64,000 nucleotides of DNA from Marinoscillum sp040218045. GTDB lineage: Bacteria > Bacteroidota > Bacteroidia > Cytophagales > Cyclobacteriaceae. Made by a program: the position numbers and the translations under genes. The notes under the pieces were generated by a model that searched no databases, was not told the origin of the DNA, and saw only the letters and a program-made list of their open reading frames with translations. Location of the stretch: positions 62,001 through 126,000 of the forward strand of contig JAVJQA010000012.1 of assembly GCA_040218045.1 (NCBI GenBank). Direction: 5' to 3'. Shown here one piece after another: positions 17,766-26,162 of this stretch; positions within the stretch are counted from its first letter, which is position 1; each line of letters opens with the position of its first letter.

Positions 17766-19697
17766 ATGGGAAAAATAATCGGTATAGACTTAGGTACTAC
17801 CAACTCCTGCGTGGCGGTAATGGAAGGTAACGAACCTGTAGTTATTCAAAACAGTGAAGGACGCAGGACTACCCCGTCTATCGTGGCGTTTTTGGACAAT
17901 GGTAATGGAGAGCGAAAAGTGGGTGATCCAGCGAAACGTCAGGCAATCACCAATCCTCAGAATACCATCAGCTCGGTAAAGAGATTTATGGGTAAGAAGT
18001 ACTCTGAGGTAACGGAAGAGAGAAAGAATGTTTCTTACGGCTTGGAGGCTGGCACTAACGATGTAGTTAGAGTAAAAATCGGAGATAGGAATTATACCCC
18101 TCAGGAGCTTTCAGCAATGATCCTTCAGAAAATGAAGTCAACTGCTGAGGACTTCTTGGGTCAGGAAGTGACTGAAGCGGTTATTACCGTTCCGGCATAT
18201 TTCAATGACTCTGAGCGTCAGGCTACGAAAGAGGCTGGTCAGATTGCCGGACTTGAAGTAAAAAGGATAATCAACGAGCCTACAGCAGCGGCTTTGGCTT
18301 ACGGCCTGGACAAGAAAAATGCAGACATGAAAATCGCAGTGTATGACCTTGGTGGTGGTACATTCGATATTTCAGTACTTGAGCTGGGTGATGGTGTATT
18401 TGAAGTAAAATCCACCAATGGTGATGTTCACCTGGGCGGAGATGACTTTGACTCTGTGATCATCAACTGGTTGGCAGATGAATTTAAAAACGATGAAGGC
18501 CTGGACCTGAGAAAAGATCCAATGGCTTTGCAGCGGTTGAAAGAAGCAGCTGAGAAAGCTAAGATTGAGCTTTCAAGCTCATCTTCTACTGAGATCAACT
18601 TGCCATACATCATGCCTGTAGATGGTGTGCCTAAGCACCTCGTTAGATCCCTTTCCAGAAGCAAGTTTGAGCAATTGAGCGCAGACCTTGTGAGAAGATC
18701 AATGGAGCCATGTAAGAAGGCATTGTCAGATGCAGGGCTTTCCCCATCTGAGATTGATGAAGTGATATTGGTGGGTGGTTCTACACGGATCCCTAAAATC
18801 CAGGAAGAAGTGGAGAAATTCTTTGGCAAAAAGCCATCTAAAGGTGTGAACCCTGATGAGGTGGTAGCGATTGGTGCGGCTATTCAAGGTGGTGTATTGA
18901 CTGGTGAAGTGAAAGATGTATTGCTTCTTGACGTCACGCCGCTTTCTCTTGGTATCGAAACCATGGGTGGTGTGATGACCAAATTGATTGAGTCAAACAC
19001 TACGATCCCTACCAAGAAGTCGGAGACATTTTCAACGGCAGCTGATAGCCAGCCATCTGTAGAGATCCACGTACTCCAGGGCGAGCGTCCGATGGCAAAA
19101 GACAACAGGACCATTGGTAGGTTCCATCTGGATGGTATACCTCCAGCTCCAAGAGGAGTGCCTCAGATTGAAGTATCTTTCGATATTGATGCCAATGGTA
19201 TCATGAATGTGTCAGCTAAAGACAAAGGCACTGGCAAAGAGCAGAAAATCAGGATCGAGTCCTCTTCAGGGCTGTCTGAGCAGGAAATCGAAAAGATGAA
19301 GCAGGAAGCTCAGGCCAATGCTGAATCTGATAAGCAGGCCAAAGAGAAAGTGGAAAAAGTGAATCAGGCGGATTCTTTGATCTTCCAAACTGAGAAGCAA
19401 TTGAAGGAGTACGGTGATAAGCTTTCTGATAGCAATAAATCTGCGATCGAAGGAGCACTTGCTAAACTGAAAGAGGCACATGCTTCACAAGACCTGACGG
19501 CTATTGATAGCGCTATGGAAGGCTTGAACAAAGCATGGGAAGCTGCTTCTCAGGAAATCTACGCTGCACAGCAAGCTGCAGGTGGAGCTGAGGCTGCTCA
19601 AGGTGCCGATCCTAACGGAGATGCCAATGCTTCAGGTAGTGCTGACTCAGACGTGTCTGATGTAGAGTTTGAAGAGGTAGACGAAGAGAAGAAATAG
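17766..19697 (+). CDS. dnaK: Chaperone DnaK (Hsp70)
   Basis: 643 aa, full length. The N-terminal ATPase starts GKIIGIDLGTTNSCVAVMEG and contains the phosphate and adenosine motifs VYDLGGGTFDISVLE and ILVGGSTRIPKIQ. The substrate-binding domain is followed by the helical lid and an Ala/Gly/Asp-rich tail ending DVEFEEVDEEKK, the usual DnaK C-terminus. It folds nascent and stress-damaged proteins with DnaJ and GrpE, neither of which is in the window. It is monocistronic, with a heat-shock-like leader and a terminator 140 nt downstream. Confidence 0.98.
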   Translation: MGKIIGIDLGTTNSCVAVMEGNEPVVIQNSEGRRTTPSIVAFLDNGNGERKVGDPAKRQAITNPQNTISSVKRFMGKKYSEVTEERKNVSYGLEAGTNDVVRVKIGDRNYTPQELSAMILQKMKSTAEDFLGQEVTEAVITVPAYFNDSERQATKEAGQIAGLEVKRIINEPTAAALAYGLDKKNADMKIAVYDLGGGTFDISVLELGDGVFEVKSTNGDVHLGGDDFDSVIINWLADEFKNDEGLDLRKDPMALQRLKEAAEKAKIELSSSSSTEINLPYIMPVDGVPKHLVRSLSRSKFEQLSADLVRRSMEPCKKALSDAGLSPSEIDEVILVGGSTRIPKIQEEVEKFFGKKPSKGVNPDEVVAIGAAIQGGVLTGEVKDVLLLDVTPLSLGIETMGGVMTKLIESNTTIPTKKSETFSTAADSQPSVEIHVLQGERPMAKDNRTIGRFHLDGIPPAPRGVPQIEVSFDIDANGIMNVSAKDKGTGKEQKIRIESSSGLSEQEIEKMKQEAQANAESDKQAKEKVEKVNQADSLIFQTEKQLKEYGDKLSDSNKSAIEGALAKLKEAHASQDLTAIDSAMEGLNKAWEAASQEIYAAQQAAGGAEAAQGADPNGDANASGSADSDVSDVEFEEVDEEKK

Positions 19698-19837
19698 TTG
19701 GGTTTCGGGTTCTTGGGTCTTTATGCCCTTAGGACTTCCAGATTATTTCAGGCCTTGATTGATTAGGGGAAACCCGGGCCCGTGCTGAACCTCCGGGTCA
19801 GTACTGTTCTTGTAGTCACCCTACAGAGATAGATTAG

Positions 19838-19878
19838 AAAAACCCTGACGATCCGCCATCTGGCAGATGTCAGGTTTT
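19838..19878 (+). terminator. Rho-independent terminator after dnaK
   Basis: AACCCTGAC and GTCAGGTTTTTTT arms around an inner loop (GATCCGCCATCTGGCAGAT). Confidence 0.75.
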
Positions 19879-19990
19879 TTTGTTTCTAATTATTAAATAC
19901 AGGGATGAGAAGAAAATTTACTTTTATGAAAGTACTGTTAGACAAAAGGATGAGGCGTCCCGAACATCAAACAACGTAATATTGATCGAA

Positions 19991-20323
19991 GATCCAGAAC
20001 TAAATTCGGGATAACGTCACGGATTGGTGTTTGCGGACGGCTAGTCTCAGGGTCTTTAGTAATATATGTACGGGATCAAATTCTTAAATCGCATTGCACC
20101 TTTCCGTCATGCCGAACTTGTTTCGGTATCTGGAAGATGCTTGGATATTCTTTATAAGCCTTGGTTCGTGTCCTCACGAACCCTAGAAGTAATCCCTATG
20201 ACGTCTTTAGCTGATTGAAATAATGGGGATTGCAAATCCTGGTGCTCGTACTTACGGGATTACAAATCATGAAGAGCAGTGTAAACAATGACAAAGATCC
20301 CGAACTAAATTCGGGATGACGCC
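19991..20323. repeat. Three REP-like palindromic elements
   Basis: Copies at about 19991-20019, 20105-20133 (opposite orientation) and 20299-20323. The core is GATCCCGAACTAAATTCGG followed by GATGACG, a palindrome around CCGAA...TTCGG. The middle copy reads CGTCATGCCGAACTTG and so on, with substitutions. Such extragenic palindromes are common in this phylum. Confidence 0.6.
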
Positions 20324-20445
20324 TTTGACTGCCGTTCAGCATACAAAGCGTGGCGGGAACTCACTTTCACACTAAGTGTTGTTAGTGTCTACTGAGAGTT
20401 GGTACGTGAGGATGCGCTGACTATGCTCAGATTGTTGAGCACATT

Positions 20446-20739
20446 CTAAATGGTCAAGATGTTTAAAGGAAATTCTAATATCACGTGCAAGGCACTTAAA
20501 AAGAACAGAGCATAAAATCCTGTGGCAAAGTCATACCAATAGAGAGCTACGGATATTATCCAGATGCTTATCAACCAAGTCATTGGATTTTTATTAAGGC
20601 TTTTTCTACAGCCAATAATGCTGGTTTTAGAAAACCAATTAAGATAATGGTAGGTATAAGCAAACGCTATAAAGACCTGAATTTTCAGATATATTTTAGC
20701 TTGTGACAAATTATTGTCTTGTTGAAAAAAACCAGGACT
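20446..20739 (-). pseudogene. C-terminal remnant of a membrane protein gene
   Basis: Reading on the minus strand, the frame continues upstream of the first possible start (TTG at 20709) through SPGFFQQDNNLSQAKIYLK to an in-frame TAA at about 20740. The coding-like text (FIAFAYTYHYLNWFSKTSII, SALHVILEFPLN) therefore extends beyond any usable start codon. That is what a 5'-truncated gene looks like. The sequence has two hydrophobic segments and ends normally. I have the impression of a conserved Bacteroidota membrane family but cannot name it. Confidence 0.45.
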
Positions 20740-21488
20740 TTACTAAGTGCAGGATTAAGTCTGTTCATTCCTGCAAAGCTATGTTCGCTAAGTCTATTCT
20801 TTTGATAGGGTCTTTCATACCTAAAGGAAAGATAATATAAATGGATAGAGCTATGAGCGTTAATAAAAACTGTTTATTCTATTCTAAGCGCAAAAGCCCA
20901 TTCTGTTAAGAAGCATATCGGACATTGCTGTGATTTTTCGCCAAGATTTCCACGAAATGACTATTTGATTGATGTCTTTGTAGCTTATGTTAATGACCAT
21001 TGATGATAGATGCTAAAACAAGTTCATTACACCACTTGGAATGATAGAACGAAGATGAAAACTGGTAACATCATGCTGAATTGATTTCTGCATTTAAACT
21101 ACACAAGGTGGAATAAACACTTTGTTTAATTTCTGTATTCATCTGGAGCGCATAAATGCGTCTCTGAGGGTGTTAAATAACAAGAGTTTGCCATGGAAAT
21201 TTCTTGCACGGAGCAAATCATATAAAAAATCCAGTAAACGGAGATATTGCGCTCCAATCCATGTGGCGTACCCGAAAAAAAATTACGTAGAGCAATCTGT
21301 GTATAATCATGCTGGGGAGCAATTCACGTGGATTATGCAAAAAACAATATTGTGTACTCGCCACGTGGATTATGTCCGGTCCTTCTTTCCTCAAGCACAC
21401 ATGGTTTTGTCACTGAAGTAAATCCTATTGATTACCCCTGTCCCCCCATGCTTTGCATGGTGGCAAAAAGGTTTAGTTTTTACTTTTT

Positions 21489-21942
21489 GCTCCTCCTGTT
21501 GGGGCGGACGGCCAGTCCTCGAACCCGTTCGAGTCCAAGTCCAATGTATTGTCTAAAAACAAAAAAAATCTGCAAGAATTAACTAACAGGTTTTTACTTT
21601 TTGCTCCACCTCTTGGGGCGGACGGCCAGTCCTCGAACCCGTTCGAGTCCAAGTCCAATGTATTGTCTAAGAACAAAAAAAACCTGCAAGAATTAACTAA
21701 CAGGTTTTTACTTTTTGCTCCACCTCTTGGGGCGGACGGCCAGTCCTCGAACCCGTTCGAGTCCAAGTCCAATGTAGTGTCTAAAAACAAAAAAACCTGC
21801 AAGAATTAACTAACAGGTTTTACTTTTTGCTCCACCTCTTGGGGCGGACGGCCAGTCCTCGAACCCGTTCGAGTCCAAGTCCAATGTAGTGTCTAAAAAC
21901 AAAAAAAACCTGCAAGAATTAACTAACAGGTTTTTACTTTTT
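21489..21942 (-). repeat. Tandem array of four tRNA-Asn 3'-end-derived units
   Basis: Four units of 112-114 bp (the GCTCC start points on the plus strand lie at 21489, 21603, 21717 and 21829; the tRNA's own is at 21943). Read in the tRNA direction, each unit has a hairpin AACCTG-N14-CAGGTT with a T-run, a short spacer, then CTTGG ... CCCAAGAGGTGGAGC copying the T-stem and 3' acceptor strand of tRNA-Asn. The T-loop is replaced by an insert containing the hairpins CTCGAAC-GG-GTTCGAG and GGAC-N5-GTCC. No anticodon arm is copied. The layout recalls the rtT repeats after E. coli tyrT. Confidence 0.85.
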
Positions 21943-21943
21943 G

Positions 21944-22017
21944 CTCCTCCTCTTGGGCTCGAACCAAGGACCCTCTGATTAACAGTCAGATGCTCTAACC
22001 AGCTGAGCTAAGGAGGA
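21944..22017 (-). tRNA. tRNA-Asn (GTT)
   Basis: 74 nt. Acceptor arms TCCTCCT/AGGAGGA, D arm GCTC-AGCTGGTTA-GAGC, anticodon arm TCTGA-CTGTTAA-TCAGA with anticodon GTT, T arm CTTGG-TTCGAGC-CCAAG. Discriminator G; CCA is not encoded. Followed directly by the array of 3'-end-derived units. Confidence 0.97.
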
Positions 22018-22136
22018 CTGTATTCTCCTATTTGAGAGTTTGAATTTTCAGTGCCTCTCAAAAAGGATTGCAAACTTAAATCCCTGCCCCAAATTCTACA
22101 ACCTCCTGACCATAAAAATTTTCACATTCCCATAAA

Positions 22137-22252
22137 ATGTCGCTCCGACATGTAAAAGAAGACATAATGGCATGTAATTACTGTTTTATTTTAATTAATA
22201 AGACATAATGACGCATTTTTAAAAGAAAAACCGATTGGCACAAATTCTGATT
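22137..22252 (+). promoter_or_regulatory. Candidate heat-shock promoter of hsp20
   Basis: ATGTCG-CTC-CGACAT inverted repeat at 22137-22151 and TTGGCACAA-N4-TGAT at 22235-22251, 47 nt before the hsp20 ATG. The second block is the same as that upstream of dnaK. Confidence 0.45.
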
Positions 22253-22298
22253 ATTACCAAATCGAATTTGATGTTTAACAAATAAAACAATAAAAATC

Positions 22299-22730
22299 AT
22301 GGCACTAATAAAGTATAACCCAAACGGTTACAGACCAACAACATTTAACAATTTCATCGACAGATTCTTCGATGATGATCTTTTCGGAGGCAAGTCCGCT
22401 TCATCCTTTTCACCTCAGGTAGACATTGCAGAGACAGACAAGCAGTTTGAGTTGCAGTTTCACCTGGCTGGCGTGAAGAAAGAGGACATCAAGATTGACA
22501 TTAACGACGACAGGCTGATCGTGAGTGGAGAAAGAAAGCGCAAGGACGAAAAGAATGAAAAGAACTACCATAGTGTGGAGAGTTATTATGGGTCATTCAG
22601 TCGTGCATTCTATTTGCCAGACAATGTAAATCTTGAGAAAATTGATGCCTCTTACACCGATGGTGTGCTGAATGTAATCATCCCTAAGGATGAGAAAAAG
22701 CAAACAAACAAATCAATAAGTATCAAGTAG
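22299..22730 (+). CDS. Hsp20/alpha-crystallin small heat-shock protein
   Basis: 143 aa, usual length. N-terminal arm with FNNFIDRFFDDDLFGG, then the alpha-crystallin domain from about residue 42 (SPQVDIAETDKQFELQFHLAGVKKEDIKIDI) with the conserved strand end GVLNVIIPKDEKK. The C-terminal tail has the ISIK variant of the I-x-I/V oligomerisation motif. It is an ATP-independent holdase. It is monocistronic, with a leader resembling that of dnaK and a terminator downstream. Confidence 0.95.
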   Translation: MALIKYNPNGYRPTTFNNFIDRFFDDDLFGGKSASSFSPQVDIAETDKQFELQFHLAGVKKEDIKIDINDDRLIVSGERKRKDEKNEKNYHSVESYYGSFSRAFYLPDNVNLEKIDASYTDGVLNVIIPKDEKKQTNKSISIK

Positions 22731-22754
22731 TGAGGTTGAATTGTGAAGTTGGTG

Positions 22755-22787
22755 CCCCGGCCTTTGAATCAAAGGGTCGGGGTTTTT
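22755..22787 (+). terminator. Rho-independent terminator after hsp20
   Basis: CCCCGGCCTTTG and CAAAGGGTCGGGG arms, then TTTTT. Confidence 0.85.
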
Positions 22788-22896
22788 GTTAAGAATTGTT
22801 AACTACTCCCAATTATGGGTGAGTTGGAACGTTTTTAGTACAACAATAGTGAGTAATTTAAGTATAAACATTACACACTGTTCAAGATAAAAGGAA

Positions 22897-24393
22897 ATGA
22901 ATATGAGTAAGAGAAATGTGTATTTTGCAATGGTCTTGTCATCCGTACTCGGAGCAGCTATTGCGCTGGGTGGTTACCATGTAGTGATTGGTCCACAGAA
23001 TAATTCGCAGATACTTCCGGTAAATGGTCAATCCGATAATCCTGTAAGTTTTACGAATTACGTTTTTGATACGACGGATTATGTGGTTCCGGAAGGTTTG
23101 AATTTTGTATATGCCGCCAAGCAGGCAACTTCAGCTGTAGTGCATATCCGCACAGAATATTCTGCACAGCAAACCCCAGTGCAGAATCCCATGCAGGATT
23201 TTCTCAGGGATTATTTCGGGGAGCGTTATGATCGTCAGCCTCGCAACCCTGGAATGGGTGCCGGGTCTGGTGTAATTGTGACAAGTGATGGCTATATCGC
23301 CACCAATAATCATGTAGTAGAAGGAGCTACATCCATTGAGGTTATGCTCAACGATAACAGGACATACCAGGCTGAGTTGGTGGGAACAGACCCGGATACT
23401 GATTTAGCGTTGCTAAAAATAGATGATAGCAATTTGCCATCTGTAAATTTTGGGGATTCTGAAAACATCCAAATAGGTGAGTGGGTGCTGGCTATTGGTA
23501 ATCCATTTGAATTCCGGTCTACGGTTACTGCAGGTATTGTAAGTGCCAAAGCAAGGAATATTAATATCCTTGCCAGAGGCGGAAGCAATACCAGAATTGA
23601 GGCATTTATTCAAACCGATGCAGCTGTGAACCCTGGAAACAGTGGTGGTGCCCTGGTTAATCTCAAAGGAGAACTAGTGGGAATTAATACCGCCATTGCA
23701 TCCCCTACCGGAGCATTTGCAGGGTATTCTTTTGCGGTACCAGCTACCCTTGTGAAGAAAGTGGTGAATGACCTGAAAGATTTTGGTACAGTACAGAGGC
23801 CTCTTTTAGGTATTCAAATCCGTGATGTTACTTCACAGCTTGCTGATCAGGAGAATCTAAATGTCCTTAAAGGTGTCTTTGTTGCTCGGGTGAATGAGGG
23901 AACTTCGGCAGATGAAGCTGGACTAAAGGATAAAGACGTGATCATTGCCATTGATGGCAAGAAGGTATCTAATGTGGCACAACTTCAGGAACAGGTGGCG
24001 CTCAATCGCCCTGGTGATAAAATTGATGTGACCTTCATCAGGGATGGTAAAACCCAAACAGTAAAGGCCACCCTCAAAAATCAATTTATGAATACGGATG
24101 TGGTAACCGCCAGCAGTTCTTTTGAAATCGATGGTGCAAAACTTGAACCTGTTTCTGAAACCATGAAGTCAAATTTGAGACTGGAAAATGGTGTGCAGGT
24201 GAAGGAGCTTAATAATGGAAAATGGAAGGAAGCGGGCATTGAGCAAGGGTTTATCATTACTAAGATTGATAAGCGGCCCATTCGCAATATGGACGATTTG
24301 AATGCTTCCCTAAATAGTGCACGAGGTGAAGGTATCCTCATTGAAGGAATTTATCCCAATGGCGAAAAGGCCTACTACGGTGTTGGCTGGTGA
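22897..24393 (+). CDS. htrA: Do-family periplasmic serine protease (HtrA/DegP)
   Basis: 498 aa. One N-terminal membrane segment/signal (YFAMVLSSVLGAAIALGGY). The trypsin-like catalytic triad is intact: His139 (ATNNHVVEG), Asp169 (PDTDLALLKID) and Ser249 (NPGNSGGALVN). Two PDZ domains follow (about residues 290-385 and 410-498). It degrades or refolds misfolded envelope proteins. An ATG at 22903 is an equally possible start. Its neighbour hsp20 has its own terminator, so the two stress genes are separate units in one cluster. A CACCCTGA/TCAGGGTG terminator follows. Confidence 0.96.
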   Translation: MNMSKRNVYFAMVLSSVLGAAIALGGYHVVIGPQNNSQILPVNGQSDNPVSFTNYVFDTTDYVVPEGLNFVYAAKQATSAVVHIRTEYSAQQTPVQNPMQDFLRDYFGERYDRQPRNPGMGAGSGVIVTSDGYIATNNHVVEGATSIEVMLNDNRTYQAELVGTDPDTDLALLKIDDSNLPSVNFGDSENIQIGEWVLAIGNPFEFRSTVTAGIVSAKARNINILARGGSNTRIEAFIQTDAAVNPGNSGGALVNLKGELVGINTAIASPTGAFAGYSFAVPATLVKKVVNDLKDFGTVQRPLLGIQIRDVTSQLADQENLNVLKGVFVARVNEGTSADEAGLKDKDVIIAIDGKKVSNVAQLQEQVALNRPGDKIDVTFIRDGKTQTVKATLKNQFMNTDVVTASSSFEIDGAKLEPVSETMKSNLRLENGVQVKELNNGKWKEAGIEQGFIITKIDKRPIRNMDDLNASLNSARGEGILIEGIYPNGEKAYYGVGW

Positions 24394-24428
24394 TGTAAGA
24401 TTATAGTAGAGTAGTTGAGGTTAGAAGT

Positions 24429-24458
24429 CACCCTGATGTTTGTCAGGGTGGCTTTTTT
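24429..24458 (+). terminator. Rho-independent terminator after htrA
   Basis: CACCCTGA-N6-TCAGGGTG hairpin followed by GGC and TTTTTT. Confidence 0.85.
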
Positions 24459-24530
24459 ATTTAATAGGTATGGGATTCAGAATTCTTTACTTTTGCATCC
24501 TTAAATTATTGAGATAACCAATTAAACAAC

Positions 24531-26081
24531 ATGACAAACCCTTCAAAAGATATCAGTACAATCCTGAAGAATCTGGGAGTAGAAGCATCCAACCCCGGTG
24601 CTGCTATTGGAAGCAAATGGCTTCCGACTCGTGGAGCAAAAATCACATCTTTTTCACCTGCTGATGGCAATGCTATTGCAGATGTAACACTCGCTGATGA
24701 GGATGCTTACGAAAAAGTAGTTAATGCCAGCCAGGAAGCTTTCAAGACCTGGAGGATGAAACCGGCCCCGCAGCGTGGAGAAATTGTGCGGCAAATTGGA
24801 GAGGCATTGCGCCAAAAGAAAGATGATCTTGGTAAACTCGTATCTTATGAAATGGGCAAGTCCCTGCAGGAAGGATTGGGTGAAGTACAGGAAATGATTG
24901 ATATCTGTGATTTTGCCGTAGGACTTTCCAGGCAACTTTACGGGCTAACCATGCATTCGGAGCGTCCATTACACAGAATGTACGAGCAATGGCATCCTAT
25001 TGGCATAGTGGGAATTATTTCTGCATTCAACTTTCCTGTGGCCGTTTGGTCATGGAATGCCGCACTGGCCTGGGTATGTGGAGATGTGTGTATCTGGAAA
25101 CCATCTGAAAAAGTTACACTGTCAGCAATAGCCTGCCAGAAAATTGTTCAGTCCATATTTGCGAGCAATGATGTGCACCCGGGAGTATGCGGATTGGTGA
25201 TAGGAGATGCTGAGATCGGTAAAAAGATGGCCAATGATGGGCGGATTCCATTAATTTCTGCAACTGGGTCTACCAGAATGGGTAAAGCCGTAGGAGAAGC
25301 GGTAGGTCGAAGATTGGGCAAAACGATCCTTGAGCTAGGTGGAAACAATGCGATCATCGTAACAGAACATGCAGATTTGAACGTGACCATTCCGGGAGCG
25401 GTATTTGGCGCAGTGGGAACAGCAGGTCAGCGTTGTACAAGTACCAGACGGCTAATCGTTCACGAAAGTTTGTTTGAAGAAATAAAGCAGCGACTGGTCA
25501 AAGCGTATGGCCAATTGCGCATTGGAAATCCTTTGGATGAAAATAATCATGTAGGCCCACTGATCGATCAGGATGCAGTGGCCATGTACGAATCTGCACT
25601 TAAGAAGATAGTAGCTGAAGGTGGCAAACCGATTATTGATGGTGAGGTACTTAGTGGAGAAGGATACGAGTCCGGATGTTATGTGAAGCCTGCCATTTTT
25701 GAAGTGCAAAATGACTATGAAATTGTATGTAATGAGACCTTTGCGCCAATTCTCTATCTGATCAAATACAGTACATTGGAAGAGGCCATTGCCATGCAAA
25801 ATGCGGTTCCTCAAGGGTTGTCATCAGCCATCATGACCACCAACATGCGTGAGTCTGAGCTGTTCCTGTCGCAGGCAGGATCAGATTGTGGTATTGCTAA
25901 TGTGAACATTGGTACTTCCGGAGCTGAGATTGGTGGCGCATTTGGTGGAGAAAAAGAGACAGGTGGAGGAAGAGAGTCCGGATCGGACTCCTGGAAAGCG
26001 TATATGAGACGCCAGACCAATACCATCAATTACTCTACCGAGTTGCCTTTGGCACAGGGAATTAAGTTTGATTTAGGATAA
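24531..26081 (+). CDS. ALDH7-type aldehyde dehydrogenase (aminoadipate-semialdehyde/piperideine-6-carboxylate dehydrogenase-like)
   Basis: 516 aa. NAD(P)-dependent aldehyde dehydrogenase fold: FNFPVAVWSWNAALAWVCGD cofactor region, SATGSTRMGKAV, general base in ILELGGNN, and the catalytic Cys302 in GTAGQRCTSTRR. The TAGQRCTSTRR form, the FGGEKETGGGRESGSDSWKAYMRRQT C-terminus and the overall length match the ALDH7 branch. Those enzymes oxidise alpha-aminoadipate semialdehyde in lysine degradation. The substrate is inferred from the family; no other lysine catabolic gene is in the window. Confidence 0.9.
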   Translation: MTNPSKDISTILKNLGVEASNPGAAIGSKWLPTRGAKITSFSPADGNAIADVTLADEDAYEKVVNASQEAFKTWRMKPAPQRGEIVRQIGEALRQKKDDLGKLVSYEMGKSLQEGLGEVQEMIDICDFAVGLSRQLYGLTMHSERPLHRMYEQWHPIGIVGIISAFNFPVAVWSWNAALAWVCGDVCIWKPSEKVTLSAIACQKIVQSIFASNDVHPGVCGLVIGDAEIGKKMANDGRIPLISATGSTRMGKAVGEAVGRRLGKTILELGGNNAIIVTEHADLNVTIPGAVFGAVGTAGQRCTSTRRLIVHESLFEEIKQRLVKAYGQLRIGNPLDENNHVGPLIDQDAVAMYESALKKIVAEGGKPIIDGEVLSGEGYESGCYVKPAIFEVQNDYEIVCNETFAPILYLIKYSTLEEAIAMQNAVPQGLSSAIMTTNMRESELFLSQAGSDCGIANVNIGTSGAEIGGAFGGEKETGGGRESGSDSWKAYMRRQTNTINYSTELPLAQGIKFDLG

Positions 26082-26106
26082 GTATTAAATCAGAATAGAT
26101 CATAAA

Positions 26107-26136
26107 AAAAAGATCCCGCCAGAAGCGGGATCTTTT
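26107..26136. terminator. Bidirectional rho-independent terminator
   Basis: GATCCCGC-CAGAA-GCGGGATC with A-tract before and TTTT after. It lies between the convergent dehydrogenase and permease genes. Confidence 0.9.
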
Positions 26137-26162
26137 CATTTAGTCTAGTTTGAGTATTTGAT

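Larger units (their letters stand above)
19879..21488. other. Gene-poor region with decayed sequence
   Basis: About 1.6 kb with no convincing intact gene. It holds three REP-like palindromes (19991-20323) and one degraded membrane-protein fragment (20446-20739). The stretch 20740-21480 has only short, unconvincing reading frames; near 21320-21380 the motif CACGTGGATTATG occurs twice. Its position next to the tRNA-Asn array suggests an insertion/deletion hotspot. Confidence 0.6.

Noticed and set aside
21122..21421. 99-codon plus-strand frame
   Set aside because: Composition does not look coding and it lies in decayed, repeat-containing sequence.
21473..21809. Reading frames through the tRNA-Asn array on both strands
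   Set aside because: They only reflect the repeat period and have no start region or coding pattern.
21489..21942. CRISPR array
   Set aside because: The whole 113-bp unit is repeated, with no unique spacers, and it contains a terminator and a tRNA 3' end.
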